This document shows positions 1-4,937 of a DNA stretch of 5,606 nt, one piece after another. Source of the stretch: an uncultured Bacillaceae bacterium (lineage in GTDB: Bacteria; Bacillota; Bacilli; Bacillales; Caldibacillaceae); contig CALGAD010000163.1 in NCBI GenBank assembly GCA_937951955.1, positions 1-5,606 on the forward strand. The letters are read 5' to 3'. Made by a program: the position numbers and the translations under genes. The notes under the pieces are model-generated. The model saw only the letters and a list, made by a program, of their open reading frames with translations, was not told where the DNA came from and searched no databases. Every line of letters begins with the position of its first letter. The stretch's first letter is position 1.

Positions 1-36
1 CTTGTTCGGGTTTATGTTATCATTTACTTGAGTCAT
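1..36 (-). CDS. Start of an unidentified gene, cut by the left edge
   Basis: Reading leftward from an ATG at 36-34, the frame stays open to the edge and gives MTQVNDNINPNK. A good ribosome binding site (AGGAG at 50-46, nine bases before the ATG) and a plausible promoter at 101-73 support a real gene start. Twelve residues are too few to assign a family and I do not recognise the protein. The start codon lies in one arm of a long inverted repeat (31-44 / 82-95). This layout is known from insertion-sequence transposase genes, so a transposase is one possibility, but it is an inference from the non-coding architecture only. A transporter or other gene under a repressor is equally open. Confidence 0.55.
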   Translation of the reverse strand, partial: MTQVNDNINPNK

Positions 37-95
37 GTGAATTCACTCCTATATGGATTGTTTGGTACTTTCAATATAGCAGAATTCACATGACT
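31..95. repeat. 14-bp perfect inverted repeat around the left-edge gene start
   Basis: AGTCATGTGAATTC at 31-44 is the exact reverse complement of GAATTCACATGACT at 82-95, with 37 bases between. The left arm contains the minus-strand start codon. The right arm fills 14 of the 17 spacer bases between the proposed -35 and -10. The left copy also sits in a 10-bp palindrome, GTGAATTCAC, at 37-46. It may act as an RNA stem that hides the start codon in read-through transcripts, or as two operator sites. Confidence 0.75.
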
Positions 96-101
96 TGTTT
101 A
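73..101 (-). promoter_or_regulatory. Putative promoter of the left-edge gene
   Basis: On the minus strand there is a -35-like TAAACA (101-96), a 17-base spacer and TATATT (78-73) preceded by TGC, which makes an extended -10. Transcription would start near 66-67, downstream of the upstream repeat arm, so the native mRNA would lack that arm. The -35 matches the consensus at only four of six bases. Confidence 0.45.
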
Positions 102-131
102 TTTTTTTGAAATAATGTGCTAGTGGCTAAC

Positions 132-380
132 TTAATTATACAATCCAGCGTTTATTAATAACAGATTGTTTAAACTCTTTACTATAATGATTATTTCTAG
201 ATTTTTTTGAATACCTTTAAGACCATGAGTTTGATACCTCAGTACCTTTTGATCAAAGGAAGATTCACTTAGTAATAAACCAAATGTTTCACTTAATTCC
301 TTAAAACTTATTCCGTCTTTCAAATACATTTGAATATAGCGTTCCAAATCTTCAGCTGTATGTTTACTATTTAAACGCAT
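132..380 (-). pseudogene. Truncated, frameshifted IS3-family OrfA transposase
   Basis: The first ~57 residues, from MRLNSKHTAEDLERYI to LRYQTHGLKGIQK, look like the N-terminal helix-turn-helix of IS150-group OrfA proteins, including the LxESSFDQKVLRYQTHGLKGIQ pattern. After a run of seven A residues (minus strand; 208-202) this frame becomes nonsense (NLEIIIIVKSLNN). The -1 frame instead continues with SRNNHYSKEFKQSVI, the expected family continuation, so an indel has occurred in the A-run. Even in that frame the protein ends within a few codons (NKRWIV then stop), so the second helix-turn-helix and all of OrfB are lost. The gene start is supported by AGGGGGA six bases upstream of the ATG at 380, which lies inside a hairpin arm. 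It cannot encode a working transposase. Confidence 0.75.
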
Positions 381-440
381 AAAAATCCCCCTAAAGTAGT
401 TTTACTTTTTTAAGTGTCTACTTTAGGGGGGAGCATATCA
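150..440 (-). mobile_element. IS3-family (IS150-like) remnant, one end only
   Basis: On the minus strand the element begins at 440 with TGATATGCTCCCCCC followed by TAAAGTAGACA. A TG-initiated terminus with a C-run and a GTAGACA/GTTAGACA block is the usual style of IS150-group ends. Sixty bases inside lies the start of an orfA-type transposase gene. Similarity to orfA stops at about 150-160, there is no orfB, and no copy of the opposite end (which would show TGATATGCTCC on the plus strand) lies between 1 and 150. The copy is therefore truncated and immobile by itself. No target-site duplication can be assessed. The end lies 30 bases past the stop codon of the DUF4387 gene. Confidence 0.7.
387..430 (-). 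terminator. 13-bp IS-end hairpin, possible terminator
   Basis: CCCCCTAAAGTAG (387-399) and CTACTTTAGGGGG (418-430) form a perfect 13-bp inverted repeat with an 18-base loop. On the minus strand the stem is followed by ATTTTTA, so it could terminate transcripts from the upstream atuA-like/DUF4387 operon. The 3' arm also contains the Shine-Dalgarno of the orfA remnant, as in insertion sequences that prevent translation of transposase from read-through RNA. No other terminator is visible after the DUF4387 stop codon. The 18-base loop is long for an efficient intrinsic terminator. Confidence 0.55.
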
Positions 441-469
441 TCCTGGTGAAGACCACTTTTCTATTTCTA

Positions 470-790
470 TTATACCGGGATTTCCAAATCTAATAATGGG
501 GCATATTGCTGACTTCCGAAAATATCACTATCTCCCGGACTGCCACTCGGTTTATCTCGCTGTATCGTAAATTTAATGGCATTTGCCGGGTCATACGTCA
601 CAAAATCTGTAATTCTGTTTTCATCTATTCCATATAGATTTGCGATACTCTTTTTCGTAATCACGTTACTATTACAAACTAATTCATAGGTTTGTTTTTC
701 TGTAAAAATAATATCAAAAGTAATCTTATCTGGACCGGCATTTTTCGAACGAATAGTCTTTGCCAATTCATATAATTTCCTCTTCTGCAA
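470..790 (-). CDS. DUF4387 family small protein
   Basis: A 106-residue soluble protein, second gene of the operon and 34 bases after the atuA-like stop codon. It matches the DUF4387 family end to end: LYELAKTIRSKNAGP near residues 6-20, TFDIIF, YDPANAIKFTI, and the conserved C-terminal block SGSPGDSDIFGSQQ (about 82-95) followed by APLLDLE. I place the start at a TTG (790-788), because AGGAGG at 803-798 is seven bases upstream of it. A longer frame from a TTG at 811 would encode the ribosome binding site itself and is unlikely. DUF4387 proteins are typically found beside, or as an extra domain of, AtuA/DUF1446 proteins, which suggests a subunit or partner role. The biochemical function is not established. 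There is no signal peptide or membrane segment. Confidence 0.88.
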   Translation of the reverse strand: MQKRKLYELAKTIRSKNAGPDKITFDIIFTEKQTYELVCNSNVITKKSIANLYGIDENRITDFVTYDPANAIKFTIQRDKPSGSPGDSDIFGSQQYAPLLDLEIPV

Positions 791-824
791 ATTCAATCCT
801 CCTATTCTCAATTAGCATATAAAA

Positions 825-2186
825 TTAATTTACTTCTTCTATGTGAACGTCAAAAAGTTCAAGCGGATCCTTCACTGGAACCGTATGATTCATCGTCCAT
901 TCATAGGACGGCCCTGCATAAATGACATCATCGATTAAGTAGGCAGCTGTTCCAGCAGTACCTTTTACTTCTGGAAGTCGGGCGTAGAAAATTTGTCTCG
1001 TCGCAAATAAAGTTAGCTCTTCAGCAAGGGTTTTATCTTTTGCAATCCCCTCCACGACAATACCTAATTCATGAGGTGTTATGTTTTTTACCGGCTCCAT
1101 TTCCCGCATGACACCGTTTTTTCCAAACATATGGAAATGTAAGTGATATTCCTTCCCTTGGAATTCTTTTTCAGTTTGTGCACGGGCGAAGTGAATGACA
1201 TCATCAATATGCTGTAACGTATAAGGATCGCGAACACCCGCAATTCCAATAAATTTTTCCCCAACTTTTCCGGAACCTTCCAATTTTACTTTTATCTGTT
1301 CCGCCGGATAGTATTTCGCTCCTGTTATACGGCATGTTTTTTCATCATATTGCTCATACGTACAATTTTTCATATCCAGCATTCCGCCCGCAAAATATTC
1401 ATAATAAGGATTGGAACGCTCATACATCGCATGTCCTGCTACAGAGGCAACCGTACATCTTTGTTCCGGATGCATGGCAGTTACTTTAACATCTTCGTGA
1501 GTAATGGTACCAATAACGCTCTCCTTGGCACCATATGGTTCCGCACAAAATGATGCGCATTCTAAAACTTTCCCTAAATAATAAGCATTCGCTTCTGGAA
1601 ATCCTTCCCAAATGGCCGGCGCAGCAAAAATGGCACAATCGCTGGAACGTCCGCCAATAATGACATCAGCCCCTAGATCCAACAATTTCATAAAAGGATG
1701 GATGCCTGCTACCGCAACAATTCTGTCTGTCTTTTCCAAATCTGACTTCGTTAAATTTGGCCGATTATCTAAACCTTCAATCGGAACATTTTCATCAAGT
1801 TTTTGATAAAGATAATCTTTATCTACTTCTGAATAGAAATAGCCAATTTTAAAAGGAGGCAGCCGATGCTCTTTCGCTATATCCTTAATCATTTGCACAT
1901 ACATGTCCACCCTGCTATTTGCTCCAGTGTCTCCTGCCGAACCAATTAACATAGGCACCCCTTGTTCTCTGGCTGCAAGCAGCATTAATTCCAAATCATG
2001 CTTCTGCCATCTATACATGCTGACAGACCGATCGGACCCTAATGCCGTCGGACCAATATCATCACTTCCCGAATCACAGCAGTAATAATCAGGTTTTGTT
2101 GCTTTTGCAAGATAAAAGCTTTCTTCCTTAGTTGGGGCAAAACCTAAATGACCGTTGGGACTCACAATTCTCAACTCTTTTTTCAT
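825..2186 (-). CDS. AtuA-family (DUF1446) catabolic protein
   Basis: A 453-residue cytosolic protein of the acyclic terpene utilisation AtuA family (DUF1446). Visible family blocks are CCDSGSDDIGP (36-46), LIGSAGDTGAN (80-90), an Asp/Gly-rich DVIIGGRSSD (174-183) and a C-terminal half with HLHFHMFGKNG near 348-358. The length suits the single-domain form, with the DUF4387 part as a separate gene just downstream. AtuA was named from the citronellol/geraniol pathway of Pseudomonas, but its exact reaction is unclear and many homologues lie outside terpene clusters. No other terpene gene (CoA carboxylase, CoA ligase, acyl-CoA dehydrogenase) is visible here, so the terpene label should not be read as substrate evidence. 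The start is secured by AAGGAGGA at 2198-2191, four bases from the ATG. A sigma-A-like promoter with TTATAAC operators lies directly upstream, implying control by the neighbouring GntR protein. Confidence 0.9.
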   Translation of the reverse strand: MKKELRIVSPNGHLGFAPTKEESFYLAKATKPDYYCCDSGSDDIGPTALGSDRSVSMYRWQKHDLELMLLAAREQGVPMLIGSAGDTGANSRVDMYVQMIKDIAKEHRLPPFKIGYFYSEVDKDYLYQKLDENVPIEGLDNRPNLTKSDLEKTDRIVAVAGIHPFMKLLDLGADVIIGGRSSDCAIFAAPAIWEGFPEANAYYLGKVLECASFCAEPYGAKESVIGTITHEDVKVTAMHPEQRCTVASVAGHAMYERSNPYYEYFAGGMLDMKNCTYEQYDEKTCRITGAKYYPAEQIKVKLEGSGKVGEKFIGIAGVRDPYTLQHIDDVIHFARAQTEKEFQGKEYHLHFHMFGKNGVMREMEPVKNITPHELGIVVEGIAKDKTLAEELTLFATRQIFYARLPEVKGTAGTAAYLIDDVIYAGPSYEWTMNHTVPVKDPLELFDVHIEEVN

Positions 2187-2202
2187 AGAATCCTCCTTAT
2201 AT

Positions 2203-2246
2203 GTTATAACCTGTTATAACAATGATACACATACTTCTGTTATAAG
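2203..2246 (-). promoter_or_regulatory. Three TTATAAC operator motifs before the atuA-like gene
   Basis: The 8-bp palindrome GTTATAAC occurs at 2203-2210 and 2213-2220, exactly ten bases apart and so on the same DNA face. A third copy with one mismatch (CTTATAAC on the minus strand) lies at 2246-2239. Two copies cover the expected transcription start and the third sits just after the -35. The minus-strand 11-mer ATTGTTATAAC (2223-2213) recurs exactly in the regulator's own promoter (3104-3094), which points to repression by the adjacent GntR protein. Confidence 0.65.
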
Positions 2247-2250
2247 TCAA
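2222..2250 (-). promoter_or_regulatory. Sigma-A promoter of the atuA-like/DUF4387 operon
   Basis: On the minus strand TTGACT (2250-2245) and TATCAT (2227-2222) are separated by exactly 17 bases. The predicted start, near 2215, gives a leader of about 29 bases. Both elements are close to consensus and are interleaved with TTATAAC motifs. Confidence 0.7.
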
Positions 2251-2283
2251 ATATTTATCTAAATATTTCAACTAATTTGAAGC

Positions 2284-2318
2284 AATAAAAATAGCCGATA
2301 CATTAATTCGTGATCGGC
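2284..2318 (-). terminator. Weak intrinsic terminator of the gntR-type gene
   Basis: GCCGAT and ATCGGC (2318-2313 and 2299-2294) form a six-pair stem with a 13-base loop, followed on the minus strand by TATTTTTATT. The loop contains the regulator's stop codon. The stem is short, so some read-through into the downstream operon is possible. Confidence 0.45.
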
Positions 2319-3049
2319 CGAATAATACTAAATTTATATTTATCTCCACGGTAATAAGCTTCTTTATACTCCAACGGTGTATCGTTTTGATAAATTAGGG
2401 AAGTTGCTTTTAATACCGGAAAGCCTGCCTTTACTTGCAATATTTCTGCTAATTCTTCATTTGCGACAATAGATTCAAAGGTCTGTTCTGAATGGGTAGG
2501 GAAAAAATCTTCGTGAAATTCATATAGATCCAGGGTGGAGAAAGGCTTTCCTTTTTCGGCTATGTTTTTTGCCGATTCAATAATCCGCTCTCCCAATTCA
2601 TCTGGAAAATAGGTGTTATAATAGACGATGGGACTGGAATCACCGTAACCGATTAATTGGAGATTTCTGACCTGCTGAAACAGCGGGATGTCCAAAAGTT
2701 TCGAGTAATGCAAGTCAGCAGGAAAGGAATGATATTTATAAATTGTTGTCGAGGCGATCAATCCTAACTGTTGGACACTAGATTGAAAATTGTCGATGGT
2801 GTGAAGTTCTTGTTTAATTTTTGGCGCTGATACGAAAGTGCCTACCCCGTGTACCCGCAAAACCAATCCTTCTCGTTCAGCTAGCGCAATGGCCTGTCGA
2901 ACCGTTATTCTGCTCACTTGATATCGCTCCCCTAATTCTCTTTCGGAAGGAAGCTTATCATTCGGTTTTAATTCCCCGCTCTCAATTTTTTCTTTAATTT
3001 TATTTTTTAATTGTTCGTATAATGGAATTTGTAGCTTTCTATCTAACAT
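2303..3049 (-). CDS. GntR/HutC-family transcriptional regulator
   Basis: A 248-residue DNA-binding regulator. Residues ~8-75 are a GntR winged helix-turn-helix, with LPSERELGERYQVSRITVRQ at 33-52 and the wing GLVLRVHGVGTFV at 61-73. Residues ~95-242 fit a UTRA effector domain, ending with PLEYKEAYYRGDKYKF, which is typical of the HutC subfamily. Such proteins usually repress catabolic genes and release DNA on binding a pathway metabolite. The gene lies between the two operons it probably controls and has operator sites at its own promoter, suggesting autoregulation. The ATG at 3049 is preceded by AAAAGGGGG, ten bases away. A second ATG (3054-3052), closer to that site, is followed at once by TAA, whose last A is the first base of the real start codon (ATGTAATG). 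The ligand cannot be deduced from the sequence. Confidence 0.93.
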   Translation of the reverse strand: MLDRKLQIPLYEQLKNKIKEKIESGELKPNDKLPSERELGERYQVSRITVRQAIALAEREGLVLRVHGVGTFVSAPKIKQELHTIDNFQSSVQQLGLIASTTIYKYHSFPADLHYSKLLDIPLFQQVRNLQLIGYGDSSPIVYYNTYFPDELGERIIESAKNIAEKGKPFSTLDLYEFHEDFFPTHSEQTFESIVANEELAEILQVKAGFPVLKATSLIYQNDTPLEYKEAYYRGDKYKFSIIRPITN

Positions 3050-3093
3050 TACATTCTATCCCCCTTTTGAACGAAACGCAGCATGAACCTAAG

Positions 3094-3113
3094 GTTATAA
3101 CAATTGTATACCA
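3094..3113 (-). promoter_or_regulatory. Regulator promoter -10 with overlapping operator (site 1)
   Basis: The minus strand reads TATACAATTGTTATAAC at 3110-3094, a partly palindromic site centred on CAATTG. Its first bases form an extended -10 (TGG then TATACA, 3113-3105). No good -35 is visible, so the promoter is probably weak. Bound repressor would cover the -10 and start site. The leader would be about 50 bases. Confidence 0.6.
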
Positions 3114-3180
3114 AAACAATAAAATTTACATCTTATATACTTTTCCCAATAATTAATACGTATTTTTTTATTATAATTTA

Positions 3181-3208
3181 TTGACATTTCAGATTATTGT
3201 TATACAAT
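3181..3208 (+). promoter_or_regulatory. Sigma-A promoter of the transporter operon
   Basis: A perfect -35 TTGACA (3181-3186), a 16-base spacer and TACAAT (3203-3208). Transcription would start near 3215 and leave a leader of about 49 bases. The -10 lies inside operator site 2. Confidence 0.75.
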
Positions 3209-3218
3209 TGTAATAACA
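3198..3218 (+). promoter_or_regulatory. Operator site 2 at the transporter promoter
   Basis: TATACAATTGTAATAAC (3201-3217) matches operator site 1, read on the opposite strand, at 16 of 17 positions. The full site has flanking half-sites TGTTATA and TAATAACA around CAATTG. Each copy points toward the gene it controls and covers its -10, as expected for a shared repressor. Confidence 0.7.
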
Positions 3219-3263
3219 GTTTATGATAAAAACGACTATTTCATGGAGGTGTAAATACAGGTT

Positions 3264-4625
3264 ATGCCAATTGAAGTGATTTATTTAATCACTCTGTTAG
3301 TGTTTGTTGCCGTTTTATTTGTACTGTTTAAAAGGCCGCTCTATGAAGTTATGACTTTGGCATTTTTATTTATTGTAGTCATAACTGGATCTTTTGATTT
3401 ATTTTTGGAAGCGCTTTTATACCCTTCCACCAGTTCCCTGTTTTATGCGATTTTTGCATTTATGGTAATTGCCGTCCTGTTTGACCATACAAAAGTTGTA
3501 AACTCCATCATTAATCTACTTCTATCGATCGTAGGCAGATTAAAAGGTGGTGCAGGATATGTCGCACTGCTCGGAAGTACCTTTATGGCTTCTTTGTCCG
3601 GCACTGGCCCGGGAAATGTTGCAGCAACTGGTGTATTTACCATTCCAACCATGAAACGTTCAAACTTTCCAGCCCACCTTGCTGCAAGTACCGAAATGTC
3701 TTCTAGTATGCTAGGAAATATTATTCCTCCTTCTGGTATCGTAATTTTAACTTACGGTATTCTAAACGAGCTTTTTCCAGATCGTATGACGATGAGCAGC
3801 TGGATGGTTTTAGCTTATGGCGTTGGACTCTGGTTTTTTCTTCAGCGCCTTGTCACCTTGTGGATTTTATGCAAGGTATACAAAGTAGAACCCGTTCCTA
3901 AGGAAGAATTGCCGAAATTTAAAGCTAGTTTTGCAAAAGGATGGCCTGCATTAATTTTGCCCCTGTTAATTTTTCTTCCATTATTTTCTGATGCACAATT
4001 TGGAGATTTTCTCGTTAGCAGATTGGGCGAAGATGGTTCAGCCGCCTTCTCCAGCTCTGTATTAATGTTTACTCCCGCATTAGCCGGAAGCTATGCGTTG
4101 ATTATTGGAAGAAAAGGGTTGCCGCAAAACAAAATCAATTTCCGCAACTTAATGGATATGGCAAAGGATTCCATCATGAAAGTTGTGCCAATAGGTGTAA
4201 CGATATACATGGCCTACTCCATCTCACAAATTTTCGTCGGCTTGCAAATGGAAGAGGTTGTCAGAGAATGGATCCTGTCCTTTGGATTTAATCTTCCGGC
4301 AATTATTATTCTATTGCCGCTATTATTTATGGTGCTGGGCATGGTGCTTCCAGGTTCTGCTCAAATTGCCATTTTAGGCGGAACTATGATAACCGTCTTT
4401 GCCACACTTGGAGGAGATCCAATTCTTTTTGCTTCTTTACTGCCTGCGATGACCGGTGCACTGGAAGGAATGACACCTCCATTGGCACTTGGTTTATATG
4501 TCGCCATGGGAATTGCCGGTTCACAATTTAAAGAGACGACAATTTCCGCGCTTATTTGGATATTTGCCCACATTTTATTGACAATCATCTTATTGACTGG
4601 GATTTTGCCGATTTTAGGTTTATAA
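3264..4625 (+). CDS. TRAP-type permease, DctM-like large subunit
   Basis: A 453-residue, very hydrophobic membrane protein with about a dozen predicted membrane segments. It resembles the large (DctM) subunit of TRAP transporters: GSTFMASLSGTGPGNVAATG (104-123) with TIPTMKR after it, MLGNIIPPSG (149-158) and the C-terminal block EGMTPPLALGLYVAMGIAG (401-419), the two inverted-repeat hairpin regions typical of the family. TRAP systems import carboxylates and related acids by secondary transport using a separate substrate-binding protein. The motifs diverge from classic DctM proteins, so substrate prediction is unsafe. The ATG is preceded by GGAGGTG at 3245-3251, twelve bases away, which is longer than usual; no better in-frame start exists because a TAA lies at 3252-3254. 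First gene of its operon, expressed from the promoter at 3181. Confidence 0.85.
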   Translation: MPIEVIYLITLLVFVAVLFVLFKRPLYEVMTLAFLFIVVITGSFDLFLEALLYPSTSSLFYAIFAFMVIAVLFDHTKVVNSIINLLLSIVGRLKGGAGYVALLGSTFMASLSGTGPGNVAATGVFTIPTMKRSNFPAHLAASTEMSSSMLGNIIPPSGIVILTYGILNELFPDRMTMSSWMVLAYGVGLWFFLQRLVTLWILCKVYKVEPVPKEELPKFKASFAKGWPALILPLLIFLPLFSDAQFGDFLVSRLGEDGSAAFSSSVLMFTPALAGSYALIIGRKGLPQNKINFRNLMDMAKDSIMKVVPIGVTIYMAYSISQIFVGLQMEEVVREWILSFGFNLPAIIILLPLLFMVLGMVLPGSAQIAILGGTMITVFATLGGDPILFASLLPAMTGALEGMTPPLALGLYVAMGIAGSQFKETTISALIWIFAHILLTIILLTGILPILGL

Positions 4626-4640
4626 GGATGGGGTGTTTGC

Positions 4641-4937
4641 ATGAATAGCTTTTCAAAGATACTGGAAAAAACGTACAGTTTTATCACTCTGTTAAGCATG
4701 TTTATCGGTTTTATCGTTGCGATGATGTTTCTTATCGGAATTGTCGCAGGAGGATCCTTTGGTGAATCATTGTCTGTTTTTGCAGGTAATTTAATGACTT
4801 GGGCGATTCGCTTAGCGGCCCTTGCCATATTAGCAGGCATCTTCAGCATCTATTTAAAGAAAAATCACACGCTGACGATTACAAACGAAAGCAATGCAAC
4901 TGAAAAATCAGATGATGAAAAGAGGACCGTGGTGTGA
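4641..4937 (+). CDS. Small two-helix membrane protein, possible TRAP small subunit
   Basis: A 98-residue protein with two clear hydrophobic segments (about 13-36 and 50-71) and a polar, charged tail from 72 onward (TNESNATEKSDDEKR). It starts 15 bases after the permease stop codon with a GGATGGGGTG ribosome binding site and ends by overlapping the next gene. Its position suggests an accessory subunit of the permease, equivalent to DctQ. Typical DctQ proteins are around 160 residues with four membrane helices, and I see no convincing DctQ motif, so this would be a reduced or unrelated subunit. I do not recognise the family. Both short connections between the helices and the acidic tail could mediate contacts with the large subunit. 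Confidence 0.75.
   Translation: MNSFSKILEKTYSFITLLSMFIGFIVAMMFLIGIVAGGSFGESLSVFAGNLMTWAIRLAALAILAGIFSIYLKKNHTLTITNESNATEKSDDEKRTVV

Noticed and set aside
54..147. 8-bp inverted repeat TGGATTGT (54-61) / ACAATCCA (140-147) as ends of a second element
   Set aside because: Too short to stand out from chance and not placed at any visible element boundary.
447..460. Small stem TGGTCTTCACCA after the DUF4387 gene
   Set aside because: Only four pairs and no T-run after it on the minus strand, so it is not a credible terminator.
1350..2085. Three plus-strand open frames (1350-1553, 1612-1806, 1903-2085)
   Set aside because: They are antisense to the well-supported AtuA-family gene, have no recognisable protein family and no convincing ribosome binding sites.
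825..2186. Terpene-degradation function from the AtuA family name
   Set aside because: None of the companion genes of the citronellol/geraniol pathway is in the window, and the family is wider than that pathway.
3155..3164. AATACGTATT palindrome in the divergent intergenic region
   Set aside because: Single 10-bp copy in very AT-rich DNA, not shared with the other promoters. It is likely chance, though an additional operator cannot be excluded.
2187..3263. Catabolite-repression (cre) site search in the promoter regions
   Set aside because: No stretch matched the cre consensus well enough by eye to report.
3443..4849. Minus-strand open frames at 3443-3652 and 4361-4849
   Set aside because: They lie antisense to the permease and small membrane protein. 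Their composition is a mirror of the hydrophobic coding strand, and no family is recognisable.
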